Under the pieces are notes generated by a model that ran no database searches, was not told where the DNA came from, and was given only the letters and a program-made list of their open reading frames with translations. This document shows, piece after piece, positions 26,600-35,808 of a stretch of 64,000 nucleotides of DNA (position 1 is its first letter; the number at the start of each line of letters is the position of its first letter). A program made the position numbers and the translations under genes. This DNA is from Dokdonella_A sp964582225 (lineage in GTDB: Bacteria; Pseudomonadota; Gammaproteobacteria; Xanthomonadales; Rhodanobacteraceae). The stretch spans positions 1-64,000 of the forward strand of contig CAZORA010000004.1 in assembly GCA_964582225.1 (NCBI GenBank). The letters run 5' to 3'.

Positions 26600-26747
26600 G
26601 GGATCTTCCAGAACGGCGAAGCAGCTTGAAATCCTAACCCATGCGGGCCGAGCGCGGGCGCCTCCCTGAACCTTGCTGCGGCCATCCTTTGGCACTGCAA
26701 AGCCCGCCGCTGGCTGCCATCATGACGTTTTCACTGCGGAGAAGCCG

Positions 26748-28514
26748 ATGCAACTCTGGCTCGTCGGAATCCTGTGCCTGGGCGTCGCGGCGATCAACCC
26801 GGCCAAGGCGGAAAGCGCGGACCAGCGCTTCGAGGCGATCTACAAGGCCGAATGGAGCTGGCGTCAGCAGCAGCTCGGCGGCGGAGAAGACGAGGACAGC
26901 GCAGCAAGCGCGCGGATGCGGGGCCTGCCCGACGTCGGCGTCCAGGCGCAGAAGGCGCGCCTGGCGCGCTGGGACGAAGTGCTGCAGCAGCTCGACGCGC
27001 TGCCGATCGAGGAGCTGTCGCCGGAAAATCGGGTGAATCTCGCGGTCTATCGACCGCAGATCGAGAACCTGGCGGCGGCGGTGCGCTTCCGCAGCTACGA
27101 GATGCCGTTCAACAGCGACACCCAGTTCTGGTCCGACCTCGGCTTCGCGACCCGCCGCCCGCTGAAGGACGCGGCGGCCGCGCGCGCCTATATCGCGCGA
27201 TTGGATGACGTGCCGCGCTATTTCGATCAGCAGATCGTCAACATGCGCGCCGGCCTGCGACGCGGCTTCTCCGTGCCGCGCGCGGTGCTTGACGGCCGCG
27301 ACGTGTCGATCGCGAGCTACGCCGAAGTCGCGGCGCCGGAAGACAGCGACTTCTATCACCCGCTGAAGGAACTGCCGACGACGATTCCGCCTGCCGAGCA
27401 GGAAGCGCTGCGCGCCGACACCGCCCGCGCGATCCGCGAACGGGTGATTCCGGCCTACACCAAGCTGCTGCGCTTCTTCCGCAAGGACTACCTGCCGCAT
27501 GCGCGCAAGACGCTCGCGGCCGAGGCGATGCCGAACGGCAAGGCCTGGTACCGACAGCAGATTCGCGAATACACCACGCTCGATCTCGACCCCGAGGAAA
27601 TCCACCGGCAGGGCCTCGCCGAGGTGGCGCGAATCAAGGCCGAGATGCGCTCGACCATGCGTGCGACCGGCTTCGAGGGCGACTTTCCGGCCTTTCTCGA
27701 GTTTTTGCGCACGGATCCGCAGTTCTATGTCAAGACGCCGGAAGAGCTGCTGATGCGCGCCGCCTGGATCGCCAAGCAGGTGGACGGCAAGCTCGCGCGC
27801 TTCTTCGGCCTGCTGCCGCGCGGGCGCTTCGGCATCGTGCCGGTGCCACCGGCGATTGCGCCGTTTTGGACCGCCGGGCGCGGTGGCGCGCATATCTATC
27901 TGGTCAACACCTACGACCTGCCTTCTCGTCCGCTCTACAACCTGCCGGCGCTGACGCTCCACGAATCCGCTCCCGGCCACTCGCTGCAGGGCGCCCTGGC
28001 CGAGGAGCAGACGGGCTACCCCGAATTCCGCAGCAAGAGCTATATCTCCGCCTATGGCGAAGGCTGGGGGCTCTATTCCGAAAAGCTGGGCCAGGAGATG
28101 GGCATCTACCAGACGCCCTACGAAGAGTTCGGCCGCCAGACCTACGAGATGTGGCGCGCGGCGCGCCTGGTGATCGACACCGGCATCCATCACAAGGGCT
28201 GGACCCGGCAGCAGGCGATCGACTATCTGGCGAGCCATACCGCGCTCAGCCACCACGAAGTGGAAACCGAGATCGACCGCTACATCTCCTGGCCGGCGCA
28301 GGCGCTGAGCTACAAGCTCGGCGAAATGAAAATCATCGAGCTGCGCGCGCGCGCCGAGCAGGCGCTGGGCAGCCGCTTCGAGCTGCCGGCCTTCCACGAC
28401 GCGGTGCTGGCGCTCGGCTCAGTGCCGCTGCCGGTGCTGGAGCAGGAGATCGACACCTGGATCGCGCGTCGGCAGCAGGCGCCGACCCAGCCAACGGCGC
28501 CCGCGGCCGACTGA
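26748..28514 (+). CDS. DUF885 family secreted metallopeptidase
   Basis: 588 residues. Begins with a signal peptide (LWLVGILCLGVAAINPAKA); ATG 26748 is chosen for that reason. The conserved HExxxGH zinc-binding motif is present as HESAPGH at residues 405-411, with EGWGLYSEKLG downstream, which is typical of DUF885 (M32-related gluzincin-like) proteins of Xanthomonadales and relatives. They are thought to be periplasmic or exported peptidases; the substrate is unknown. It is divergent from gpmI. The C-terminal Gln/Thr/Pro/Ala-rich tail has no known role. Confidence 0.87.
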   Translation: MQLWLVGILCLGVAAINPAKAESADQRFEAIYKAEWSWRQQQLGGGEDEDSAASARMRGLPDVGVQAQKARLARWDEVLQQLDALPIEELSPENRVNLAVYRPQIENLAAAVRFRSYEMPFNSDTQFWSDLGFATRRPLKDAAAARAYIARLDDVPRYFDQQIVNMRAGLRRGFSVPRAVLDGRDVSIASYAEVAAPEDSDFYHPLKELPTTIPPAEQEALRADTARAIRERVIPAYTKLLRFFRKDYLPHARKTLAAEAMPNGKAWYRQQIREYTTLDLDPEEIHRQGLAEVARIKAEMRSTMRATGFEGDFPAFLEFLRTDPQFYVKTPEELLMRAAWIAKQVDGKLARFFGLLPRGRFGIVPVPPAIAPFWTAGRGGAHIYLVNTYDLPSRPLYNLPALTLHESAPGHSLQGALAEEQTGYPEFRSKSYISAYGEGWGLYSEKLGQEMGIYQTPYEEFGRQTYEMWRAARLVIDTGIHHKGWTRQQAIDYLASHTALSHHEVETEIDRYISWPAQALSYKLGEMKIIELRARAEQALGSRFELPAFHDAVLALGSVPLPVLEQEIDTWIARRQQAPTQPTAPAAD

Positions 28515-28534
28515 ATCCCGCCCGCGGCGGCGGC

Positions 28535-29245
28535 TCAGCGTCCGGCGGGCGGTTTGCCTTCCGGCGCCGGCGCTACGGGCGGCGCTGGCGACACGGCTGG
28601 GTGCAGGCTGTTGCGCTCGGCGCTCTTCTTCCAGGCTTCGAGAATCGCGGCGCGCGCCGCCGCACCGGCGTCCGGAGGGGGCAGAACGCCGCCGTCGAGC
28701 GCGGCGGCCTCGGGCAGTTCGGCGGAGCCGGTCTCGACGTAGCGCGCGAGCCGTCCGACCTGCTCGACAAGCTGTGCGTCGATATCGGGCGCGAGCTCAT
28801 CGAGCTCGCCCCCGGCGCCGCGGATGCGATATTCGAGGTCGAGCACGGCGCTGCCGTCCTCGGCGTACTTCAGCCAGAAATCGAGCGTGCCCACATAGGC
28901 AAACTCCTGCAGCGGGCCGACCACGGTGGACAGGCGCAGCAGGCGACCCGGCAGGCTCAGCAGCACGCGCCCGTGCTCGGCGCTGGCGCCATCGCCCCAG
29001 CGCTCGCAGAAGCAGCTTCCCGCGCGTGCGGCGAGGTCGAGGTTTTCAGCCTTGCCGGAAAACGTGTAGGCGTCACCCCACCAGTGCGATACGCCGAGAA
29101 GCGCTGGCCACACCTTTTCCGGCGTGGCGGCAATCGGTTTGGAGATCGTGATGAAGGCGGCTTCAGCCGTCGCCTCGCGCACCTCCGCGCGCGCGCCGCT
29201 CGAGCAGGCCAGAAGTGCAGCGGCAAACAGCAGGCGGGCATGCAT
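28535..29245 (-). CDS. Secreted SRPBCC-like protein of unknown function
   Basis: 236 residues with a signal peptide (LLFAAALLACSSGARA). The middle (about 30-150) resembles the START/SRPBCC ligand-binding fold of polyketide-cyclase-like proteins: KPIAATPEKVWPALLGVSHWWGD and later LDFWLKYAEDGSAVLDLEYRI. The C-terminus is proline- and alanine-rich. Exported members of this kind are common in Xanthomonadales and uncharacterised. It lies 10 bases after phhA, so probably cotranscribed. Confidence 0.7.
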   Translation of the reverse strand: MHARLLFAAALLACSSGARAEVREATAEAAFITISKPIAATPEKVWPALLGVSHWWGDAYTFSGKAENLDLAARAGSCFCERWGDGASAEHGRVLLSLPGRLLRLSTVVGPLQEFAYVGTLDFWLKYAEDGSAVLDLEYRIRGAGGELDELAPDIDAQLVEQVGRLARYVETGSAELPEAAALDGGVLPPPDAGAAARAAILEAWKKSAERNSLHPAVSPAPPVAPAPEGKPPAGR

Positions 29246-29255
29246 CGCGCGAGGC

Positions 29256-30149
29256 TCAGACGTCGCCGTCGGCGGCCCAGCCTGCGCCGCTGCCGCGTTG
29301 CAGAACCGAGTCGCCGGGCAGCACGCTGCCGGCCGGAATCGAATCCTGCGCCGCCAGCCGCGCGTAGATCGGCGTGAAGTCGGGGCGCGTGGCGTCCATC
29401 AGCTGCCGGAAACTGTCGATCACGAAATAGGTCTTCTGGTAGCTATCGATACGGTAACGCGTGCGCATGATGCGCTCCATCTCGAAGCCGATGCGATTGG
29501 GCGCTGCGGATTCGAGACAGTGGATGGATTCACCCTTGGAGCTCAGGATGCCGGCGCCGTAGATGCGCAGCTCGCCCTGCTCACGGATCAACCCGAACTC
29601 GACCGTGTACCAGTAGAGCCTGGTCAGATTGACCAGGGCCTCGTCGCCCAGGCCGTGCGACTTGACGCCGCCCTGGCCATAAGCCTGCATGTAGTCGGCA
29701 AACACCGGGTTCAGCAGCAGCGGCGCGTGGCCGAACAGGTCGTGGAACAGATCCGGCTCGGCCAGATAGTCGATCTGCTCAGGGCGGCGGATCCACCAGG
29801 TGGTCGGAAAGCGACGATTGGCCAGATGCTGGAAGAAATCCAGCTCGGGCAGCAGTCCCTCGACCGCCACCAGCTTCCATCCGGTCGCCTTGCCGAGGAT
29901 GGCATTCATCTCGTCGAAGCGCGGAATCGAGTCCGCGGTCATGCCGAAGCGGTCGAGGTTGCTGAGAAATTCGCTGCAGGAACGTCCGTCCAGCACCTCG
30001 CGCTGGCGGTGGAACAGGGCCGCCCAGGTGTCATGATCCTCGCGCGAATAGCGATCCCAGGGCTGCTCGACAACGGCGGTGGTGTAGACCGGAACATAAC
30101 CTTTGTCGGTCTGCAGGTGCTCGATGCGACGGGGTGCGGAGGCATTCAT
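29256..30149 (-). CDS. phhA: Phenylalanine 4-monooxygenase
   Basis: 297 residues, the length of bacterial monodomain enzymes (no ACT regulatory domain). Hydroxylates phenylalanine to tyrosine with a tetrahydropterin cofactor and non-heme iron. Iron ligands: His136 and His141 in FHDLFGH and a Glu at about 184 in YWYTVEFGLI. The ATG 30149 start begins MNASAPRRIEHLQ. A possible -10 TAAGCT precedes the gene. No phhB (pterin dehydratase) is adjacent. Confidence 0.95.
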   Translation of the reverse strand: MNASAPRRIEHLQTDKGYVPVYTTAVVEQPWDRYSREDHDTWAALFHRQREVLDGRSCSEFLSNLDRFGMTADSIPRFDEMNAILGKATGWKLVAVEGLLPELDFFQHLANRRFPTTWWIRRPEQIDYLAEPDLFHDLFGHAPLLLNPVFADYMQAYGQGGVKSHGLGDEALVNLTRLYWYTVEFGLIREQGELRIYGAGILSSKGESIHCLESAAPNRIGFEMERIMRTRYRIDSYQKTYFVIDSFRQLMDATRPDFTPIYARLAAQDSIPAGSVLPGDSVLQRGSGAGWAADGDV

Positions 30150-30202
30150 GGCGTACTCCAGACAGACGGTCGCCTCAGCTTAGCGCGCTTTGCCGGCGAC
30201 GG

Positions 30203-30994
30203 TCAGTGGATGGTCGGCGGCGATTCATCCCCGTGGCGCGGGCGCAGCACGACGACCCGGGCGGATTCCGTGCGCGGCGCTTCGCGCTGCCACAACACCG
30301 GCACCTCCTGCGGTCGTGGCAGCTCCAGCTCATGATCGATCTCGACGCCGACTTCCGGCTCGTCCTCCCAGCTGAAGCGCTTGCGCGGTGGCGCCGGATC
30401 ACGCCGGAACAGCAGGATCGCCGCCAGCAGACCGGCGGCGGCGCCGGCCAGGTGATACTCGAAGCTTACGTGCTCTTCGCGCGGTAGCACCGACAGCAGC
30501 ATGCCGCCATAGAGAAAGAACACCACCATCGAGGTCACGATCGCCAGACGGTCGCGGCGCAGCAGACCGACGAAGAAGAGGAAAAACATCAGTCCGTGGG
30601 CGATGCCACTGGCGCCGACGTGAACGGCCGGACGAGCAAACAGCCAGACCCCGATTCCGGACAGCAGCCAGATCATTGGCAGGGCGATGCGGGTCGCGCG
30701 CGGGTAGACGTAGAGCACCAGGGTCAGCATCACGCCCATGGGCAGCGTGTTCGACATCAAGTGCGCAAAGCTCGCGTGTGCCAAGGGTGCGGTCAGGATG
30801 CCGATCAGACCGGCGAGTTGACGCGGACGGATGCCGAGATCGTCGAGACGCCAGCCGAGCAGCCAGCCGCTCAGCCAGACGATCCAGATACCGGCGAGCA
30901 GCGCGCCGGAACCGATTGCTGCATAGCCGAGACGAGAGCGATCACGCGCGATGTCACCGGCGCTGGGCGGAGCGAGCGGTTTGCCGAAATCCAT
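30203..30994 (-). CDS. Second rhomboid family protease with soluble C-terminal tail
   Basis: 263 residues. Several membrane helices with rhomboid catalytic features: HLMSN (H78, N82), GASG with Ser129, and His181 in FEYHLAG. After the last helix comes a hydrophilic C-terminal tail of about 65 residues (PPRKRFSWEDEPE and onward) rich in charged residues. It lies between terC and phhA on the same strand with gaps of about 50 bases. Substrates are unknown; the short spacing suggests cotranscription. Confidence 0.85.
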   Translation of the reverse strand: MDFGKPLAPPSAGDIARDRSRLGYAAIGSGALLAGIWIVWLSGWLLGWRLDDLGIRPRQLAGLIGILTAPLAHASFAHLMSNTLPMGVMLTLVLYVYPRATRIALPMIWLLSGIGVWLFARPAVHVGASGIAHGLMFFLFFVGLLRRDRLAIVTSMVVFFLYGGMLLSVLPREEHVSFEYHLAGAAAGLLAAILLFRRDPAPPRKRFSWEDEPEVGVEIDHELELPRPQEVPVLWQREAPRTESARVVVLRPRHGDESPPTIH

Positions 30995-31039
30995 GCCCCG
31001 ACGGTGGGGGCCGTGCCGCCCCGGCGCAAGGTCTGCAGC

Positions 31040-31999
31040 TCAGCCGGGCGGTGGACCGGGCGGCGGCTGGCGCAGGCTCGCGATCATCGAGCCGCCGATC
31101 AGAAGTGCGACCACCGCCAGGGCGATGCCGGTCGGCACCGGCCACAGGTCGGCCAGCAGCATCTTGACGCCGATGAAGATCAGCACCAGGGCAAGCCCGT
31201 AGCCGAGCAGGCGGAAGCGCTCGACTACGCCGGCGAGGACGAAGAACAGCGCGCGCAGGCCGAGCACGGCGAATACGTTCGAGCTCAGCACCAGAAACGG
31301 GTCCTCAGTCACCGCGAAGATCGCCGGGATCGAGTCGACCGCGAAGATCACGTCGCTGATTGCGATCAGCACCAGCACCACGAACAGCGGCGTGAAGGCG
31401 CGACGGCCGTCGACCGCGACGCTGAGCGCGCCGCCGTGGAAGCGTTCGCTCAGGTGCAGCCAACGCCGCATCCAGGCAAGCGCACGCGATTCGCCGATGT
31501 CGGGCGGCGCGCCGGCGCCAAACAGCATGTGGCCGCCGGTGTAGACCAGAAACAGGCCGAACAGATACAGGATCCAGTGGAAGCGCGCGATCAACGCGGC
31601 GCCGATGAAGATCATTACGCCACGCAGCAGCAAAGCACCCAGGATGCCGAGCATCAGCGCGCGCTGGCGCTGCTCGGCGGGCACGGCAAAGGCATCGAAG
31701 ATCAGCAGGAAAACGAAGATGTTGTCGACCGCCAACGCCTTTTCCAGCAAATAGCCGGTAAAGAAGGCGAGGCCGGCTTCGTTGGCGACCGCGCGTCCCG
31801 CGCTGGCGTCGAGCCAGAACCAGAGCCCGGCGTTGAAGACCAGCGCCAGCGCGACCCAGCAGAAACTCCACCACAGCGCTTCGCGCAGCGCGACGCGATG
31901 GGCGCCCTCCACGCGCAGCACCAGGAAGTCGACGATCAGGGCCAGCGTGACGGTGAGCGTGAAGACGACCCACAGGCCCCAGGTGGCGATTGAATGCAT
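31040..31999 (-). CDS. TerC/Alx family integral membrane protein
   Basis: 319 residues, about nine hydrophobic helices. Both TerC acidic signatures are visible: EKALAVDNIFVF in the third helix region and DVIFAVDSIPAIFAVTEDPFLV later. TerC/Alx proteins are implicated in manganese export and loading of exported proteins. The upstream region (to 32169) is short and I could not fold a yybP-ykoY manganese riboswitch in it. It is the first gene of the terC-rhomboid-phhA-SRPBCC run and divergent from argS. Confidence 0.92.
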   Translation of the reverse strand: MHSIATWGLWVVFTLTVTLALIVDFLVLRVEGAHRVALREALWWSFCWVALALVFNAGLWFWLDASAGRAVANEAGLAFFTGYLLEKALAVDNIFVFLLIFDAFAVPAEQRQRALMLGILGALLLRGVMIFIGAALIARFHWILYLFGLFLVYTGGHMLFGAGAPPDIGESRALAWMRRWLHLSERFHGGALSVAVDGRRAFTPLFVVLVLIAISDVIFAVDSIPAIFAVTEDPFLVLSSNVFAVLGLRALFFVLAGVVERFRLLGYGLALVLIFIGVKMLLADLWPVPTGIALAVVALLIGGSMIASLRQPPPGPPPG

Positions 32000-32134
32000 G
32001 GGTCCGGAATGCTGCTGATCGAGGGCCGACGTCGGGTTCGATCACCTACTGCGCGATCGCCGGACTGGCCGCACATTAGCCAGCGCGCGGGCGACTGGCA
32101 AGAGCGACCGGCAACGTCCAACGGCCTCGACCGC

Positions 32135-32140
32135 TACAAT
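32135..32140 (+). promoter_or_regulatory. Candidate -10 box for argS
   Basis: TACAAT within the 16-base block GCTACAATGCACGGTC (32133-32148), which is repeated exactly before speE (40617-40632). The predicted transcription start is near 32147, giving a leader of about 23 bases to the GTG at 32170. No clear -35 box. Confidence 0.5.
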
Positions 32141-32169
32141 GCACGGTCTTTGTGTGCGGACCCGGAGTC

Positions 32170-33855
32170 GTGAAGGAAACCCTGCAGAACCTCGTGCGCG
32201 CAGCCGTCGAGGCGCTGCGCGCCGACGGCGGCCTGCCGCCGGAAGCGACGGCCAATTTCGTCGTGGAGCGGACCAAAAGCCGCGATCACGGCGACTTCGC
32301 GACGAACGCCGCGCTGCTTCTGGCCAAGGCTGCCGGACGCAAGCCGCGCGAGCTCGCCGCGCTGCTGGTAGCGGCACTCCCCGCCGAGCCGACGCTCGAG
32401 CGGGTCGAAATCGCCGGCCCGGGCTTCATCAATTTTCATCTCGGCCGCAGCGCCTGGCACGCTGCCGTGCGCGCGTCGCTCGCGCAAGGCGCCGCCTATG
32501 GCCGCAACCGCACGGGTGGCGGCAGCACCGCCGGCGTCGAGTTCGTCTCGGCCAACCCGACCGGCCCGCTACACGTCGGCCACGGCCGCGGTGCGGCGAT
32601 CGGCGATTCGATCGCGCGCCTGCTGGACGCGAACGGCTGGCGAGTACTGCGCGAGTTCTACTACAACGACGCCGGCGCGCAGATCACCAACCTGGCGCGC
32701 TCGGTGCAGGCGCGGGCGCGCGGCCTGGAGCCCGACTCGCCGCAGTGGCCGGCCGACGGCTACCGCGGTGAATACATCCGCGAGGTGGCGCGCGCCTTCC
32801 TCGAGCAGCAGAGCGTGACCAGCGAAGGCGGAGAGTTCCACGCCAGCGGCGACGCCGACGACCTCGACGCGGTGCGCCGCTTCGCCGTGGCCTGGCTGCG
32901 CCGTGAACAGAATCTCGACCTGGAGGCCTTTGGGGTCCACTTCGACGTGTATTTCCTCGAGTCCTCGCTGTACTCCGACGGTGAGGTGGAGGACACCGTG
33001 CGCGAACTTGCGGCGCGTGGTCATGCCTACGAGGAAGGCGGCGCCCTGTGGCTGCGCACGACCGCCTTCGGTGACGACAAGGATCGCGTGATGCGCAAGT
33101 CGGACGGCAGCTACACCTATTTTCTGCCGGACGTCGCCTACCACCGCAGCAAGTGGCGACGCGGCTACCGGCGCGCGATCACCGAGCTGGGCTCGGATCA
33201 CCACGGTTCGCTGGCACGCGTGCGCGCCGGCCTGCAGGCGCTCGACTGCGGCATCCCGGAGGGCTGGCCGGAGTATGTGCTGCACCAGATGGTCACCGTG
33301 ATGCGCGGCGGCGAAGAAGTGAAGATCTCCAAGCGCGCGGGCAGCTACGTCACCCTGCGCGAGCTGATCGACGAGGTCGGCCGCGACGCCACCCGTTGGT
33401 TCCTGATCGCCCGCCGGCCGGACTCGCAGCTGATCTTCGACATCGATCTGGCGCGGGAGCAGACGAACGACAACCCGGTCTACTATGTGCAGTACGCTCA
33501 CGCCCGCGTGGCCAGCGTCATGCGGCAGGTCGACGAGCGCGGCCTGCAGTGGGATCGCGAACGCGGGCTGACGGAACTCATGCGCCTGGACGGCGAGGCC
33601 GAGCTCGCGGTGATGCTGGCGCTCGCACGCTATCCTGAGGTGGTGGAGGCCGCCGCGGCGAGTCTCGAGCCGCATCTCCTGACGATCTGGCTGCGCGAAC
33701 TCGCCGCCGCCTTCCACGGCTGGTACAACACCAGCCAGTTCCTGGTCGAGGATGCCGGCCTGCGCGACGCAAGGCTGGCGCTGGCCAACGCGGCACGCCA
33801 GGCGCTCGCCAACGGGCTCGACCTTCTCGGCATATCGGCTCCGGAGAGCATGTGA
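32170..33855 (+). CDS. argS: Arginyl-tRNA synthetase
   Basis: 561 residues. Class I aminoacyl-tRNA synthetase; charges tRNA(Arg). It has the ArgS N-terminal additional domain (ERTKSRDHGDFATNAALLLAK), the HIGH motif as HVGH (135-138) in TGPLHVGHGRGAAIGD, KISKRAGSYVTL in the KMSKS region, and the C-terminal ALYA-type anticodon-binding domain. GTG 32170 is chosen because MKxxL-type starts are usual; an in-frame GTG at 32152 is only about 5 bases from the predicted transcription start. The stop overlaps the start of the SPOR gene (TGATG). Confidence 0.95.
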   Translation: MKETLQNLVRAAVEALRADGGLPPEATANFVVERTKSRDHGDFATNAALLLAKAAGRKPRELAALLVAALPAEPTLERVEIAGPGFINFHLGRSAWHAAVRASLAQGAAYGRNRTGGGSTAGVEFVSANPTGPLHVGHGRGAAIGDSIARLLDANGWRVLREFYYNDAGAQITNLARSVQARARGLEPDSPQWPADGYRGEYIREVARAFLEQQSVTSEGGEFHASGDADDLDAVRRFAVAWLRREQNLDLEAFGVHFDVYFLESSLYSDGEVEDTVRELAARGHAYEEGGALWLRTTAFGDDKDRVMRKSDGSYTYFLPDVAYHRSKWRRGYRRAITELGSDHHGSLARVRAGLQALDCGIPEGWPEYVLHQMVTVMRGGEEVKISKRAGSYVTLRELIDEVGRDATRWFLIARRPDSQLIFDIDLAREQTNDNPVYYVQYAHARVASVMRQVDERGLQWDRERGLTELMRLDGEAELAVMLALARYPEVVEAAAASLEPHLLTIWLRELAAAFHGWYNTSQFLVEDAGLRDARLALANAARQALANGLDLLGISAPESM

Positions 33856-34457
33856 TGGCAAGCAGAAAAACTCGCCAGGCGACGCGCGATGGCGGCGGGC
33901 AGAAGCCGGCCTGGGTGTGGCTGCTGCTGGGCTTGCTGCTCGGCGCCGGCCTCATGCTGTTCCTGCTGCTCAAGGGCTGGGTGCCGGCGCTGCGCGGTCC
34001 GGAGCTGCCGCAGCCCAATCCGCAGGCGCTGCCGCCGACCGCAGGCGAAGCGCCGGTGGCCGAGGCCAAGCCGCGCAAGAGCTACGACTTCTACCAGGTG
34101 CTGCCGGAAGCCGAAGTGGTGATTCCCGACGCCGAGCTCTCTGCGCGCGCCCGCGCCGAGCAGCAAAGTGCCAGCACGCCGGCAGCCAGCAGCGAAGCCG
34201 CGACGCCGGCGCCAGCCGGCGTCGCGCGCTACGTGCTGCAGGCCGGCTCCTACCCCGACGCGAGCGGTGCCGAAGAAACCAAGGCGCGGCTCGCCCTGGC
34301 CGGCTTCAGCGCCTACGTGCAGCCGGTCACGATCAACGGTCGCACCTGGCACCGCGTGCGAGTTGGGCCATATCCGAGCGCGCGCGAGCTCGAAGCGGCC
34401 AAGCGCCAGCTGGCGGACAACGGCATCAACGCGATCGCGCTCAAGGAACAACCCTGA
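33855..34457 (+). CDS. SPOR-domain membrane protein (FtsN-like)
   Basis: 200 residues. Basic cytoplasmic start, one transmembrane helix (about 20-40, WVWLLLGLLLGAGLMLFLLL), a low-complexity periplasmic linker rich in Pro/Ala/Glu, and a C-terminal SPOR domain (about 125-200) of the kind that binds denuded peptidoglycan glycans at the division septum. The gene starts within the argS stop (TGATG), as in many gammaproteobacteria where an FtsN-like gene follows argS. Role in cell division is inferred. Confidence 0.88.
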   Translation: MASRKTRQATRDGGGQKPAWVWLLLGLLLGAGLMLFLLLKGWVPALRGPELPQPNPQALPPTAGEAPVAEAKPRKSYDFYQVLPEAEVVIPDAELSARARAEQQSASTPAASSEAATPAPAGVARYVLQAGSYPDASGAEETKARLALAGFSAYVQPVTINGRTWHRVRVGPYPSARELEAAKRQLADNGINAIALKEQP

Positions 34458-34475
34458 GCTCCACGCGAACCCCGA

Positions 34476-34493
34476 GGCCGGCGCTCGCCGGCC
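34476..34493 (+). terminator. GC hairpin after the SPOR gene
   Basis: Perfect 7-bp stem GGCCGGC / GCCGGCC with a 4-base loop, beginning 19 bases past the SPOR gene stop and 26 bases before the GST start. No T-run; could be a weak terminator or chance in GC-rich DNA. Confidence 0.35.
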
Positions 34494-34519
34494 CATCGCA
34501 ACCTTCACGGAATCCGATC

Positions 34520-35149
34520 GTGTATACGCTCTACTGGTCCCCCGGATCGGCCAATCTGGTGGTCCATCTCGCCTTGCTCGAAATCGGCGCTCCGTACGAA
34601 CTGCGGCGGATCGATCTCGACGCCGGCGAGCAGCGCAGCGCGGCGTATCTGGCGCTCAATCCGCAGGGCGTGGTGCCAACCCTGATCGTCGACGGCGTGG
34701 CGCACGGCGAGGCGGCGGCGCTGGCCCTGCTGCTCGCCGAGCGCCACCCCGAAGCCCACCTCGCACCGCCGCCGGGCGACGCCCGGCGCGCCGACTTCCT
34801 GCAGTGCATGCTCTATTTCGCCAACACCCTGCAGCCGCTGTTCCGGCAGTGGTTCTATCCCGGCGACCACCTGCCCGAAGCGGCGGAGGCGATCCGCGAG
34901 GCGGCCCGTGTCGGCATCGAGAAAACCTGGGACTCCGTCGCGGCTCGACTGGCTGCGGGCGGACCGTGGCTGCTCGGCGAGCGCTTCAGCCTGGCCGATC
35001 TCTATGCCTTGATGCTGATGCGCTGGGCGCGCAACATGCCGCGCCCGGCCACCGCCTGGCCGGCGCTGGCGGCACTCGCCGAACGGCTCAAGGGGCGCCC
35101 GTCCTGGGCGCGCGCCTGCGACGCCGAGGGGCTCGTCGAGTGGCGCTGA
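34520..35149 (+). CDS. Glutathione S-transferase family protein
   Basis: 209 residues from GTG 34520. N-terminal thioredoxin-like domain (about 1-75: YTLYWSPGSANLVVHLALLE, a cis-proline VVPTLIVDG segment, and GEAAALALLL for glutathione contact) and an all-helical C-terminal domain. The candidate catalytic residue is Ser at position 6-8. Substrate unknown. The frame is open further upstream into the SPOR gene, but the conserved start is here. Confidence 0.85.
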   Translation: MYTLYWSPGSANLVVHLALLEIGAPYELRRIDLDAGEQRSAAYLALNPQGVVPTLIVDGVAHGEAAALALLLAERHPEAHLAPPPGDARRADFLQCMLYFANTLQPLFRQWFYPGDHLPEAAEAIREAARVGIEKTWDSVAARLAAGGPWLLGERFSLADLYALMLMRWARNMPRPATAWPALAALAERLKGRPSWARACDAEGLVEWR

Positions 35150-35172
35150 AAGGCGTCTGAGCGGCGCGGCCC

Positions 35173-35676
35173 TCAGCCGCCGAGGAAATCGCGCTTGCCG
35201 ATCGGCGCGCCGGCGACGCGCAGGATGTCGTAAGCGGTCACGCAGTGGAAGAAGAAGTTCGGCAGCGCGTAGTCGAGCAGATAGGCGCGGCCCGTGAAGT
35301 CGAGCTCGTAGCTGCGGGTCTTGACCTGGATCGGGCGCTCTTCGCTGCCGTCGATCTGCTCCGCCCGGAACGACTCGACATAGGCCTTGGTGCGGGCCAC
35401 GCGCTCGAGCGCTTCGGCGAGCGTGGTTTCGACGTCGGGGAAGGACTGCGGCTCGACGCCGGCCACGCGCGCGGCGCTGCGCGCCGCGGTGTCGCAGGCG
35501 ATCTGGATCTGCTTGATGAGCGGCAGCATGTCGAAGATCAGGCGCTGCTGCAGCAGGGCGTCGGCCGGCGCGCCCTTTCCCCTGGCGTGCGCCTCACCCT
35601 TGCCAAGCACGTGGGTCAGGTTGTCGAGCGCACGCGCAAACACCGGCACCGAGGCCTGGTACATCGAAAGACTCAT
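35173..35676 (-). CDS. DUF1993 family protein
   Basis: 167 residues. The opening MSLSMYQASVPVFARALDNL and the middle DMLPLIKQIQIACDTA, together with the end FFFHCVTAYDILRVAGAPIGKRDFLG, identify DUF1993, a DinB/YfiT-like four-helix family of unknown function. ATG 35676 is chosen: AGGAG lies 7 bases upstream and upstream in-frame residues are arginine-rich. Convergent with the GST gene at a 23-base gap. Confidence 0.88.
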   Translation of the reverse strand: MSLSMYQASVPVFARALDNLTHVLGKGEAHARGKGAPADALLQQRLIFDMLPLIKQIQIACDTAARSAARVAGVEPQSFPDVETTLAEALERVARTKAYVESFRAEQIDGSEERPIQVKTRSYELDFTGRAYLLDYALPNFFFHCVTAYDILRVAGAPIGKRDFLGG

Positions 35677-35808
35677 GGAAATGCTCCTGTGGGATCGCGT
35701 CGCGCGATCGCCGCGCCCGCGGCGGGCGCGCCTGCCGACGCAGCCGCACAGCATACTGCGGCGCGCGTCCGCGGGCGCTGATCGATCGCGCGCCCGCGGA
35801 CGGCTGTT

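Noticed and set aside
23651..26629. Very long antisense open frame (992 codons) across ctpA, envC and gpmI
   Set aside because: Its translation is repetitive, low in hydrophobic structure and exactly antisense to three well-recognised genes. Long antisense frames are expected at this GC content.
32000..32134. Possible yybP-ykoY manganese riboswitch upstream of terC
   Set aside because: The short interval between terC and argS does not contain the conserved riboswitch core that I could find by eye.
32569..33861. Antisense open frame (430 codons) over argS
   Set aside because: Antisense to argS and without any motif; a shadow.
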